64,000 nucleotides of DNA. Origin: Candidatus Rokuibacteriota bacterium. Lineage in GTDB: Bacteria > Methylomirabilota > Methylomirabilia > Rokubacteriales > CSP1-6. Position 1 is the stretch's first letter; every line of letters begins with the position of its first letter. The position numbers and the translations under genes were made by a program. The DNA lies in the NCBI GenBank assembly GCA_016184365.1, contig JACPCW010000075.1, positions 1 to 64,000 of the forward strand, read 5' to 3'. This document shows, in pieces, positions 49,941 through 58,253 of the stretch. The notes under the pieces were generated by a model that saw nothing but the letters and a program-made list of their open reading frames with translations, did not search any database and was not told where the DNA came from.

Positions 49941-50354
49941 CGCGCGAGGCGCGAGCGGGATTCGCGTTCCGTCGGGTCGGCGCCAGATCGTCCGGAACTC
50001 GCGATCATACGTCCAGACGCGAAAGCGTCGTTCGCGCCCTGACACGACGGCGAGGTAGCCGTCAGCCCAGTCGGGCTCGTGGTCTTCGTACTTGTCGAGC
50101 CACTCGAAGACTTCCGCCCACAGGCGGGATTCGTCGTCGGCGAGGTACGCGGTGACGGCGAACTCGTCGAGGAAGCGCCGCAGGCGCTTGCGCTGGATCG
50201 AACGCGTCAGCAGCGCGCACGCTTCCGTGAGCACGGCGCCGCAGGCGACGAGAGGCTCGCGGCCGATCCGATCCAGGTCGCGCAGGGCGGCCGCGTTCAG
50301 CGCGTCGCGGGGGTCGCAAAGCGCTACGAGTGGCGCCGTATCGAGCAGGATCAC
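49938..50354 (-). CDS. PIN-domain (VapC-like) toxin ribonuclease
   Basis: A 138-residue PIN-domain protein. Acidic residues at the expected sites are Asp5 in ILLDTAPLVALCD, Glu44 in LTEACALL, and the pair in PDWADGYLA near residue 95, consistent with a metal-dependent ribonuclease. The start is GTG 50354, overlapping the antitoxin stop as GTGA, the normal toxin-antitoxin arrangement with antitoxin first. The likely target is tRNA or mRNA, by family analogy. Confidence 0.83.
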   Translation of the reverse strand: MILLDTAPLVALCDPRDALNAAALRDLDRIGREPLVACGAVLTEACALLTRSIQRKRLRRFLDEFAVTAYLADDESRLWAEVFEWLDKYEDHEPDWADGYLAVVSGRERRFRVWTYDREFRTIWRRPDGTRIPLAPRA

Positions 50355-50635
50355 GATCGTCGACGCGCCAGCCGCCGGGCGATCGCGCGCCGTACCGCAC
50401 GACGGTCGGTGAGGTCGAGCCGCCGGGGCCGCGGCCCAGGCGGATCGGGATACTCGGCGTAGATGAGGGCCATGACCTCCCGTGGACGCGGTCGGCGGGC
50501 CCGACGCACCCGACGCTGCCCGTGGGCTTCTCGGATCGCGTGGCGGACGAGATCCGAGATGCGGATGCCCGCCTGGCGGAGCTCGGCCGCGCGGCGGTCA
50601 TCCTCCGGATCGAGCCTGACGTTGAGGAGTCTCAC
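50351..50635 (-). CDS. Ribbon-helix-helix antitoxin
   Basis: A 94-residue protein. The N-terminal LLNVRLDPEDDRRAAELRQA then GIRISDLVRHAIREAHG gives a ribbon-helix-helix DNA-binding fold. The arginine-rich C-terminal half is the probable toxin-binding part. The start GTG 50635 coincides with the expected transcription start of the promoter at 50642-50670, so the message looks leaderless. It would repress its own promoter together with the toxin. Confidence 0.75.
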   Translation of the reverse strand: MRLLNVRLDPEDDRRAAELRQAGIRISDLVRHAIREAHGQRRVRRARRPRPREVMALIYAEYPDPPGPRPRRLDLTDRRAVRRAIARRLARRRS

Positions 50636-50641
50636 GGCGCC

Positions 50642-50670
50642 AGTGTAAAGACGTTCGGTATTTACGTCAA
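50642..50670 (-). promoter_or_regulatory. Toxin-antitoxin promoter and possible operator
   Basis: On the minus strand: TTGACG, 17-base spacer, TACACT, then six bases and the GTG start. The stretch GTAAA..CG..CG..TTTAC across the spacer and -10 is an inverted repeat, a good candidate for antitoxin binding. Confidence 0.65.
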
Positions 50671-50676
50671 CGCGCG

Positions 50677-51414
50677 CTAGAACCGCATCCGGCGGAACGC
50701 CTCCGCGGCCGCCAGGCCGGCGCGCTTGCCGGCCTCGGCGGCCCAGCCGCGCAGCAGCGGCTCGACCCACTCGCCCTTTCCCACCTGACAGGCGTGCGCT
50801 TTCAGCGCGGCGATCTTCGTGTCGAGCGTCTTGCCGACGTCGACCCACGCGTTCGGCGACAGCGACCCGCTGATCCAGAGCTCGCGCACCTTGTGCGGCT
50901 GGAGGCCTTCGCCGAGCAGCTCGGGAAAGATCGCGCGCGTTTCCGCGGACGGGAAGACGGCGTCGACCGCCGCGCTCGCGGCGGCGCGGTGGTCCGGATG
51001 GTTCAGGTACTCCGTGCCGTACCACCGGACCGTCGGATCGCCGCACACCACGACGTCCGGACGCACGCGGCGGATCACGCGCGTCAGATCTCGGCGCAGC
51101 GTGATGGTCGGCTCGAGCGTTCCGTCGTGGTAGCCGAGAAAGACGACCTCGCGCACGCCGAGGATCTTCGCGGCCGCGCGCGACTCGCGCTCGCGGATCG
51201 GGATCAGCCCCTCGAAATCCGGCGTGTGGTCGTTGGTCCCGGCGCCGCCGGTCGTGACCAGGCAGAACGTGACGTCGCGCCCCTCGCGCGTCCAGCGCGC
51301 GACGGAGCCGGCCACGGTGAATTCGAGATCGTCGGGATGCGCGGCGATGCCGAGGATCTTCTTCCGCGTGGCCGGCAGCGCCGTGTCACCGGGCGAGGTC
51401 GTTCGCTTGGCCAT
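50677..51414 (-). CDS. PIG-L (LmbE-like) family deacetylase
   Basis: A 245-residue zinc deacetylase. The metal motif IAAHPDDLEFTVAGS (HPDD) is near residue 25, and the third ligand in YLNHPDHRAAA near residue 137. It probably removes an acetyl group from an N-acetylglucosamine-like substrate or a thiol conjugate. It is encoded just downstream of, and on the same strand as, a YciI-like gene. The gap to the antitoxin promoter is short and contains no other gene. Confidence 0.88.
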   Translation of the reverse strand: MAKRTTSPGDTALPATRKKILGIAAHPDDLEFTVAGSVARWTREGRDVTFCLVTTGGAGTNDHTPDFEGLIPIRERESRAAAKILGVREVVFLGYHDGTLEPTITLRRDLTRVIRRVRPDVVVCGDPTVRWYGTEYLNHPDHRAAASAAVDAVFPSAETRAIFPELLGEGLQPHKVRELWISGSLSPNAWVDVGKTLDTKIAALKAHACQVGKGEWVEPLLRGWAAEAGKRAGLAAAEAFRRMRF

Positions 51415-51419
51415 CGCGA

Positions 51420-51956
51420 CTACAGCACGTAGAGGAAGGGGCGCGCGGCGAGCGCCGCGGCGTCCCAGAAGCCGCTGTCCCGGAACCACGCGAGCGCTTC
51501 CGCCGCGTCGCCGGTTCTCGCGAGCGCGACGGTGGCGCCGCCCTCGAGGAATCCGCCGAACTGGATGCGGCCGGCGCCGCGCATCTCGATCATCGCGAAC
51601 TGCGCCATGTCCTCGTCGACCGTCGGGCCTTCCACGATCGTGGCGCGCCGGGAGCCGTCGAGCACGATCGGCGGCGCTTCCCACGGCTCGACGAAGCCCT
51701 TGAACGTGCGCGGCGTGTACCGCGTCCACGCCTTCGCGAGCCAGTACGGGTCTTCCTCGATGACGTGTTTCAGCTGCGGCGGCTGCTGGAGGCGATAGAA
51801 CAGCTCGGCGCTCTTGCCGTCGGCGGCGGGGCCGCCGGCGATGACGATGCCGGCGGCACGCAGCCCGGTCAGCCGCTGGATGTGCGCCTGCCGGTGCGCC
51901 TCGCGGCGTGTGAGGTAGTCGTCCGACGTCTCGATCGTGACGTGGTAGACGATCAT
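51420..51956 (-). CDS. YciI-like protein, two tandem domains
   Basis: A 178-residue protein. Residues 1-85 (VYHVTIETSDDYLTRREAHR and GLRAAGIVIAGGPAADG) form a YciI-like ferredoxin-fold domain, with the histidine of HRQAHIQRL as the usual conserved residue. The second half (DEDMAQFAMIEMRGAGRIQF to EALAWFRDSGFWD) looks like a partner domain. The role of YciI proteins is poorly known. Five bases separate it from the deacetylase start. Confidence 0.65.
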   Translation of the reverse strand: MIVYHVTIETSDDYLTRREAHRQAHIQRLTGLRAAGIVIAGGPAADGKSAELFYRLQQPPQLKHVIEEDPYWLAKAWTRYTPRTFKGFVEPWEAPPIVLDGSRRATIVEGPTVDEDMAQFAMIEMRGAGRIQFGGFLEGGATVALARTGDAAEALAWFRDSGFWDAAALAARPFLYVL

Positions 51957-51960
51957 GGCG

Positions 51961-52515
51961 CTATGCCGGCGGCCAGAGCGACTCGGGAACGAGCGCGAGG
52001 TCGGGGAATGGCGGCAATGAGAGAGCCTCGGTGCCGTGCGCGGTGGCGACGAGCCGGTAGCCGTCGTCGACCAGTTCATACGCGTCGATGGTCCGCGCTT
52101 CGGGATCGACGATCCAGTAATACGGCACGTGGTATCGCGCATAGAGCTGCAGCTTCGTGACGCGGTCGATCCGCGGCGTGCTCGGCGAGATGATCTCGAC
52201 GGCGAGCGTCGGCGGTCCTTCGATGGCGCGTCGCGTGACGACGTGCTGCCGAGTCGGATCGATGTAGATGAGGTCGGGCTGGACGACCGTGGTGTTGCTG
52301 AGGATCACGTCGAGAGGCGCATACCGAATCTCGCCGGCTCCGCGTTCCTTGACGTGCGCGCGCAGGATGTCGCTGAGGCTCGCGCTGATGCGTTGATGCG
52401 GTGTGCCAGGTGAGGGCGTCACGGACAGCTCGCCCTCGTGGATTTCGTAGCGCCGGCCGTCGTCGGGGAGCGCCGCGTAGTCCTCGTACGTGAGCACCGC
52501 TCGATGCGTCGCCAT
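51961..52515 (-). CDS. Uma2 family (DUF820) PD-(D/E)xK nuclease-like protein
   Basis: A 184-residue protein. The order of landmarks is YEDYAALPDDGRRYEIHEGE, VVQPDLIYID and LAVEIISPSTP, which contain the acidic residues of the restriction-endonuclease-like fold. A later YARYHVPYYWIVDPEARTID segment is also standard. Uma2 proteins occur in many copies in some bacteria and their function is not established. The start ATG 52515 is a good match to the family. Four bases separate it from the YciI-like gene. Confidence 0.85.
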   Translation of the reverse strand: MATHRAVLTYEDYAALPDDGRRYEIHEGELSVTPSPGTPHQRISASLSDILRAHVKERGAGEIRYAPLDVILSNTTVVQPDLIYIDPTRQHVVTRRAIEGPPTLAVEIISPSTPRIDRVTKLQLYARYHVPYYWIVDPEARTIDAYELVDDGYRLVATAHGTEALSLPPFPDLALVPESLWPPA

Positions 52516-52627
52516 GTCGAACCCGATTGTACGCGCGCCACGCGAGCGAGCGCAGGCGCCGCGCGCACGATCGGGAATGTGCCCGGAACAATACGGGGCG
52601 CCGTATCCGCCGTGATACCGTGAAAAC

Positions 52628-55279
52628 GTGGATGTTTTCGAACAGTTCCGGTCGCGGTTCCCTTTCCCGCTCGATGAGTTCCAGGTCGAGGCGTGCCGCG
52701 CGATCCAGGGCGGGCCGTCGGTCATCGTGTCGGCGCCGACCGGCGCAGGGAAGACGCTCGTCGCGGAATTCGCCATCACCCTCGCGCTCGCGACGGGCAA
52801 GCGGCTCGCGTACACGACGCCGCTGAAGGCGCTCTCGAACCAGAAGTTCGCGGACTTCACGCGCGCGTACGGCGAAGACACCGTCGGCATTCTCACCGGC
52901 GACGTCAAGATGAACCCGCACGCGCGCGTGCTCGTGATGACGACCGAGATCCTCCGTAACGCGCTCTACGGCAGCGGCCTCGACGAGCTCGGCTTCATCG
53001 TGCTCGACGAATGCCACTACATGGGCGACGAGGGCCGCGGCACGGTGTGGGAGGAGATCATCGTCAACGCGCCGGAGAACGTCCAGCTGGTCGGGCTCTC
53101 GGCGACGGTCGCGAACGTGAAGGAGATCGCCGACTGGATCTCGCTCGTGCACCGGCCGATCGTGCCGATCTTCCATCCCGAGCGGCCGGTGCCGCTGTCG
53201 TTCGCGATCGCCGACCTCGCCGCCGAGATCCACGACTTCCGCGCGGTGAAGGAACGCCGCGCGCGCGTCATCGGCGACGAAACCTACAGTCCGGACGATC
53301 GCGGCCGCTGGTACACGCGGCGCGTCGCCGATCCCGTGATCGTGGTCGACGAGCTCGAGCGACGCGGCTGGCTGCCGGCGATCTACTTCATCTTCAGTCG
53401 CGTCGGTTGCGAGCGCGCGCTCGACCAGCTGCTCGCGGAAGGCCGCGGTCTGCTGACGCCCGAACAGCGTCGCGACGTCGATGCGGCGATCGGTGACGCC
53501 GTCGGGGAATCGCCCACGATCGCCGAATCCCCGCTGAACCAGAGCGTGTTCCAGGCGCTGCGCCTCGGCGCCGGGCTGCATCATGCCGGCGTGCTGCCGT
53601 CGCTCAAGCGCCTGATCGAGACGCTCTTCGAGCGCGGACTGTGCAAGGTCGTGTTCGCGACGGAGACCATGGCGCTCGGCATCCACATGCCGGCGCGCAG
53701 CGTCGTGCTCCAGGGCCTGACGAAGCGCACCGAGCACGGCTTCCGCTCGCTCACGACGAACGAGCTCACGCAGATGGCCGGACGCGCGGGTCGCCGCGGC
53801 ATCGATCCCGAGGGCAAGTGCGTGATCGCGATGGACGCGCGCGACGGTCTCGAGGACATCATCCGCGTCGTCGAGGGCACGCCCGAGCCGATCGAGAGCC
53901 AGTTCAAGCTCGGCTACGGTTCCGTCGCCCTGCTGCTCTCGACGGGCGCGCCGCCGGACGTGCTGCGCCGCCGCATCGAGTCGTCGTTCGGCCAGTATCA
54001 GAACCTCAAGCGCATTCGCGAAGTCGAAGCGGAGGTGCGCCGGCTCGAGGAGGCGGTGACGGAAGCGCGCCGCTTCGAAGCGCCATGCGGCGACTTCGAG
54101 CGGATCGGGCGCTATCGCCGCGCACGGGAGGAGGCGGACGCACGCCGCCGTTCGCTCGGCAAGGGCGGCCGCCGCGGCGAGCGGACGGTCTTCGAAGCGG
54201 AGCCGGGGCGCCTGGCGCTCGTTCGCCGTCGCGGCGGCGCGGAGCTCGCGGTCATCCTCGGCACGCACTCGATGCGCGGCCACAAGGTGCTCGTCGACGC
54301 GCTGCTGCCGCACGGCTCGGTCGTGCGCCTGAAGGGCAACCTCGTCAAGCGCATCTTCTGGTCGACGCCGCCGCTCTACGTGCCGCGCGACCGCGGTCGC
54401 GCCGAGCACGATCGGGGACGCGGCGATCGCCGCCGCGGCCCCGCCGACCACGACCGCAACGCGCGCGACGGACGGCTGCGCGGGCTGGCCAGCGAGCTGT
54501 CGGCGCTGTCGATCGACGAGCTGCTCACGCGCGAGCGCTCGCAGGGCCCCGAAGCCGTCGTGCATGCGATCGAGTGCCATCGCTGTCCGTTCAGCTCGGT
54601 CCCGCGCTGCGATCAGGCGTGGCGGGAGACGGACCGGCTCACGAAGCGGCTCGACCAGCGACGGCAGACGCTCGAGGCGATCCGCGGCGCGTACTGGCAG
54701 GAGTTCCTGCGCGTCGTCGAGGTGCTCGACCAGTTCGGCGCCGTTCGCGGCCATGACGTCGAAGCGAAGGGCCGGCTCATCGCCTCGCTCCGGCACGACA
54801 ACGAGCTGCTCGTGGCCGAGATGGTGTCGCGCGGTGTCTTCGCCGATCTGTCGCTCGCGGAGGCGGCGGCGGTCTGCTCCGTGCTGATCGAGGAGTCACG
54901 GTCCGGAGAGCCGACCATCGCGCGCATGTTCCTCAAGAAGCATCCGAAGCTGCGCCGGCGCATGGACCACATCGTCACGATCGCGGAATCCGTCTGGGAG
55001 GCGCAGCGCGCGCGGCAGCTCGGCATGCCGGTCGCCGTCCATCCGGGATTCATGCCGTCGGTGTTCCGGTGGGCGTCGGGCGACGACGACTGGACCGGGA
55101 TCGTCGAGCAATCGTTCGGCGGCCACGACGGCGACCTGATCCGCGCGATGCGCCGGCTCATCGACCTCCTGCGGCAGCTCGCGGACAGCGACGAGGTCCC
55201 GACGGAAACGGTGCGGCTCCTGTCGCAGGCCTCGCGGATCGTCGATCGCGGGATCGTCCTGGAGTCTGCGCTGATTTAG
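52628..55279 (+). CDS. Large Ski2/HelY-type DEAD-box RNA helicase
   Basis: An 883-residue superfamily 2 helicase. Motif I SAPTGAGKT is near residue 39, motif II DECHYM (DExH) near residue 128, motif III VGLSATV, and motif VI QMAGRAGRRGID near residue 380. A basic insertion (residues 590-625, rich in R, D and G) follows, then a cysteine-containing ECHRCPFSSVPRCDQ segment near residue 640, and a C-terminal DSHCT-type helical domain. It resembles mycobacterial HelY and eukaryotic Ski2/Mtr4, enzymes that unwind structured RNA for decay. The start is GTG 52628. Confidence 0.9.
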   Translation: MDVFEQFRSRFPFPLDEFQVEACRAIQGGPSVIVSAPTGAGKTLVAEFAITLALATGKRLAYTTPLKALSNQKFADFTRAYGEDTVGILTGDVKMNPHARVLVMTTEILRNALYGSGLDELGFIVLDECHYMGDEGRGTVWEEIIVNAPENVQLVGLSATVANVKEIADWISLVHRPIVPIFHPERPVPLSFAIADLAAEIHDFRAVKERRARVIGDETYSPDDRGRWYTRRVADPVIVVDELERRGWLPAIYFIFSRVGCERALDQLLAEGRGLLTPEQRRDVDAAIGDAVGESPTIAESPLNQSVFQALRLGAGLHHAGVLPSLKRLIETLFERGLCKVVFATETMALGIHMPARSVVLQGLTKRTEHGFRSLTTNELTQMAGRAGRRGIDPEGKCVIAMDARDGLEDIIRVVEGTPEPIESQFKLGYGSVALLLSTGAPPDVLRRRIESSFGQYQNLKRIREVEAEVRRLEEAVTEARRFEAPCGDFERIGRYRRAREEADARRRSLGKGGRRGERTVFEAEPGRLALVRRRGGAELAVILGTHSMRGHKVLVDALLPHGSVVRLKGNLVKRIFWSTPPLYVPRDRGRAEHDRGRGDRRRGPADHDRNARDGRLRGLASELSALSIDELLTRERSQGPEAVVHAIECHRCPFSSVPRCDQAWRETDRLTKRLDQRRQTLEAIRGAYWQEFLRVVEVLDQFGAVRGHDVEAKGRLIASLRHDNELLVAEMVSRGVFADLSLAEAAAVCSVLIEESRSGEPTIARMFLKKHPKLRRRMDHIVTIAESVWEAQRARQLGMPVAVHPGFMPSVFRWASGDDDWTGIVEQSFGGHDGDLIRAMRRLIDLLRQLADSDEVPTETVRLLSQASRIVDRGIVLESALI

Positions 55280-55290
55280 TCCGGCGCTGC

Positions 55291-55296
55291 TATGCT
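55291..55296 (+). promoter_or_regulatory. -10 element TATGCT placed near the start codon
   Basis: TATGCT is followed by seven bases and then ATG 55304, so the transcript would have no or almost no leader. No ribosome-binding site is visible. Confidence 0.4.
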
Positions 55297-55303
55297 CTCT
55301 CCC

Positions 55304-55792
55304 ATGCGAAAACTCGCCGCCGGTCTGGTGCTGCTCGCCCTCTCGTCGGGCTGTGCGACGTTCGTCGAGAAGCGCACCTCGCAGGGCCCCACCGCCGAGG
55401 AGATGTTCAAGATGCGCGTCGTCATGCAGAACGGCCGCGAGCCCAACTTCGAAGAGCGCGGGCACTGGCAGGACCAGATGGACCACCGCATCTCGAAGTT
55501 CCTGCACGAGCACCCGGAGATCGCGAATTCCTACGACGTGATGGCCTTCCGCTTTTCGCGGCAGGTGGCCGTCGGGATGACGGCCGAGCAGGTGACCGTG
55601 CTGCTCGGCGGGCCGGACACGAAGGTGACCGACCAGGCCGAGATGGAAAGGCTCGCGCGCAAGTTCTGGCCGCAGATCAAAGGCAAGGCGAAGGAAGTGT
55701 GGCTGTATCCCGGCGGCTGGCGCATCTTCATCGCCGACGGCCGCGTCGTCGACATGATTCAGTACCTGCCGCCCAGTCTGCGCCTCGGCTGA
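55304..55792 (+). CDS. Predicted lipoprotein with SmpA/OmlA-like fold
   Basis: A 162-residue lipoprotein. The signal ends LVLLALSSGC, with Cys17 as anchor. The mature region has VAVGMTAEQVTVLLGGPDTK and EVWLYPGGWRIFIADGRVVD, the pattern of SmpA/BamE-like small outer-membrane proteins (GMTxxQVxxLLGxP). The 70 residues before that domain are unassigned. It probably acts at the outer membrane. The gamma-glutamyltransferase gene follows after 15 bases. Confidence 0.78.
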   Translation: MRKLAAGLVLLALSSGCATFVEKRTSQGPTAEEMFKMRVVMQNGREPNFEERGHWQDQMDHRISKFLHEHPEIANSYDVMAFRFSRQVAVGMTAEQVTVLLGGPDTKVTDQAEMERLARKFWPQIKGKAKEVWLYPGGWRIFIADGRVVDMIQYLPPSLRLG

Positions 55793-55807
55793 GGCGAGGA
55801 GTTCCCG

Positions 55808-57466
55808 ATGGTCCGCTCCCGACTGCACGTCACGAAGAAGACCCCGCTCGCCGCCCGCGGCCTCGTCACCGCCGAGCACCATCTCGGCGCCGACGTCGGC
55901 GCGCAGATCCTCGCGCGCGGCGGCAACGCCGTCGACGCGGCCGTCGCCACCGCCTTTGCCATGACGGTGGTCGAGCCGTTCATGTCGACGATCGCCGGCG
56001 CGGGCACGATGCTGATCCACCTCGCGAAGCGCGACGAGACGGTCGTGCTCGACTTCAACGGCAACGCGCCGCTGCGCGCGCACGAGACGATGTACCGCCT
56101 GATCGGCGGCATCGCCACGCACGCGCTGTTCGCCTGGCCGCAGGTCGAGGACGACGCGAACGTCTTCGGCCATCGCTCGGTCGCCGTGCCGGGATCGGTG
56201 AAGGGGCTAGCGCTCGCGCTCGAGCGCTACGGGACGATGACGCTCGCGGACGCGATCGCGCCGGCCGTGAAGCTCGCGCGCGAGGGCGTCGAGGCGGACT
56301 GGTACCTGTCGCTGATGCACGCCAAGTACCTCGAAGAGCTGCTGGCGTTTCCGGAAAGCGCGCGCGTGTACCTCCGCAACGGCCGGTTCGTTCACCGCCC
56401 GCCGGCGCTCGATCCCGGTGACCGCGCGACCTTTCCGGATCTCGCGCGGAGCCTCGAGCTCATCGGCCGTGACGGTCCCGACGCCTTCTATCGCGGGGCG
56501 ATCGCGGACGCGATCGTCGACGAGATGTCGCGCGGCGGCGGTCTCATCGGCAAGGAGGACCTCGCCGCCTACGAAGTCCGCGTGCTGCCGCCGCTGCGCG
56601 GGAAGTATCGCGGGCTCGACGTCGCGTTCTCGCCGGGGGCGACCGGCGGCATCACCGCGCTCGAGATCCTGAACATCCTCGGGCAGTACCCGTCGGACCG
56701 CGCCGGCTGGAACACGGTGGAAGGGCTCGACCATCGCGGGCGAGCGGCCCGCCGCGCGTTCCTCGATCGCTTCGAGGAGATCGGCGACCCGCAGTTCGTG
56801 AAGGTCGACTGGGAGCGCCTCGCGTCCGCGGCGTACGCGAAGGAAGTCGTCGCCGGGTTCAAGCGCGGCGGAGCGTCGCGCGCGCGGCGGAGCGAATCGC
56901 GCCGCGCGGAGGACTGCACGACGCACGTCTGCGCCGTCGACCGCCAGCGCAACATGGTCGCGCTGACGCACACCGCGGTGTCGCTGTTCGGCTCGCGCGT
57001 CGTCGCGCGCGACACCGGCATCCTCCTCAACAACGGCATGATCTGGTTCGACCCCGAGCCCGGCAAGGCGAATTCGATCGCGCCGGGCAAGCGCGGCATG
57101 GTGAACATGGTGCCGGCGCTCGCGTTCCGTCGCGGCGAGCCGTATCTAACCGTCGGCGCGCCGGGCGGGCGGAAGATCGTCTCGGCGATCCCGCAGGTGA
57201 TCGCGAACGTCGCGGACGGCACGGGCACGCTGCAGCAGGCCATCGAGGCGCCGCGCGTGCACGACGAGGGCGGACAGCTGGAAGTCGACGACCGCGTCGG
57301 CGACGCCGCGCTCGAAGCGCTGCGCAAGCGCGGTCACGACGTGCTGCCGCGGCACGAGACGTACTCGACGCTGCGGTTCTCGCGTCCGATCGGCATCCGC
57401 GTGACGCCGAAGGGGCTCGAGGCGGGTCTGGACGCGCTCGGCGCGGCGGCCGCCGCGGGGCGCTGA
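55808..57466 (+). CDS. Gamma-glutamyltransferase family protein (cytoplasmic form)
   Basis: A 552-residue N-terminal-nucleophile hydrolase. ARGGNAVDAAVATAFAMTVVEP is near residue 37. The autocleavage site and catalytic threonine are at DCTTHVCAVDRQRN near residue 375. Late landmarks are MVNMVPALAF and LTVGAPGGRKIVSAIPQVI. No signal peptide, so the enzyme is probably cytoplasmic; such forms often act in catabolism of gamma-glutamyl compounds or cephalosporin-like amides rather than glutathione export. The next gene begins one base after its stop. Confidence 0.9.
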   Translation: MVRSRLHVTKKTPLAARGLVTAEHHLGADVGAQILARGGNAVDAAVATAFAMTVVEPFMSTIAGAGTMLIHLAKRDETVVLDFNGNAPLRAHETMYRLIGGIATHALFAWPQVEDDANVFGHRSVAVPGSVKGLALALERYGTMTLADAIAPAVKLAREGVEADWYLSLMHAKYLEELLAFPESARVYLRNGRFVHRPPALDPGDRATFPDLARSLELIGRDGPDAFYRGAIADAIVDEMSRGGGLIGKEDLAAYEVRVLPPLRGKYRGLDVAFSPGATGGITALEILNILGQYPSDRAGWNTVEGLDHRGRAARRAFLDRFEEIGDPQFVKVDWERLASAAYAKEVVAGFKRGGASRARRSESRRAEDCTTHVCAVDRQRNMVALTHTAVSLFGSRVVARDTGILLNNGMIWFDPEPGKANSIAPGKRGMVNMVPALAFRRGEPYLTVGAPGGRKIVSAIPQVIANVADGTGTLQQAIEAPRVHDEGGQLEVDDRVGDAALEALRKRGHDVLPRHETYSTLRFSRPIGIRVTPKGLEAGLDALGAAAAAGR

Positions 57467-57467
57467 C

Positions 57468-58178
57468 ATGCAGACGTACGTCCTCGTCCACGGCGCGTGG
57501 CACGGCGGCTGGTGCTGGATCAAGGTCACGCGCCTGCTCACGGATGCGGCGAACATCGTGTACACGCCCACGCTCACCGGCCTCGGCGAGCGCACGCACC
57601 TGGCGCGTCCCGAGATCGATCTGGACACGCACGTCCAGGACGTGGTCGCCGTGCTGGAGACCGAGGAGCTTCGCAACGTGGTGCTCGTCGGTCACAGCTA
57701 CGCCGGCCAGGTGATCAGCGGCGTCGCCGCGCGCGCGGACAAGCGCATCGCCCGGCTCGTCTATCTCGACGCGTTCGTGCCCGAGGCGGGTCAGTCGCTG
57801 CTGTCGCAGCTGCCGCCGGACCGCGCCGACGCCATGCGCAAGGCCGTCGAGACCGAAGGCGACGGCTGGCGGCTCGCGCCGTTTCCTCCCGAGCGACTCG
57901 GCGTCACGAGCCAGCGCGATACGGAATGGCTCCAGCGTCATCTCGTCCCGCAACCGTTCCGGACGTTCGAGCAGGCGCTGCCCGCCGCCGCGCCGGCGAA
58001 GCTGCCGCGCACGTACATCTACTGCTCGAAGCCGGCGATGGGCGCGTTCGACCCGTTCGCCGAGCGGCTGCGCGAGGACCGCAAGTGGCGGTTCCACGAC
58101 GTGAAGACCGGGCACGACGCGATGGTCACCGCGCCCGGAGAGATCGCGAAGATCCTGATGGCCGAGGCCAGGGCCTGA
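57468..58178 (+). CDS. Alpha/beta hydrolase (methylesterase/hydroxynitrile-lyase-like)
   Basis: A 236-residue protein. YVLVHGAWHGGWCWIKV is near residue 3, the nucleophile elbow VGHSYAG near residue 77 (Ser79), and catalytic histidine in VKTGHDAMVTAPGE near residue 216. The short protein and HGAWHGGWCW start match the plant methylesterase/hydroxynitrile-lyase subgroup found widely in soil bacteria. The physiological substrate is unknown. Located directly after the gamma-glutamyltransferase gene. Confidence 0.88.
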   Translation: MQTYVLVHGAWHGGWCWIKVTRLLTDAANIVYTPTLTGLGERTHLARPEIDLDTHVQDVVAVLETEELRNVVLVGHSYAGQVISGVAARADKRIARLVYLDAFVPEAGQSLLSQLPPDRADAMRKAVETEGDGWRLAPFPPERLGVTSQRDTEWLQRHLVPQPFRTFEQALPAAAPAKLPRTYIYCSKPAMGAFDPFAERLREDRKWRFHDVKTGHDAMVTAPGEIAKILMAEARA

Positions 58179-58179
58179 C

Positions 58180-58249
58180 CGAGGGCGCCCCGGGTTTCCC
58201 GGGGCGCTCCGAGCGAAAGGGGGCTTGGGGGCCATTTCGGGGCCCCCAA
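58180..58249 (-). repeat. Two-hairpin dispersed repeat, copy 11
   Basis: CCGAGGGCGCCCCGGGTTTC stem, CTCCGAGCG, then GGGGGCCATTTCGGGGCCCC. It separates the hydrolase stop from the CMD-like gene start and enters neither frame. Confidence 0.85.
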
Positions 58250-58253
58250 CAAT

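Noticed and set aside
54000-54800. Minus-strand proteins over the helicase gene
   Set aside because: Antisense frames with no start signals or domains; the plus-strand helicase motifs cover the region completely.
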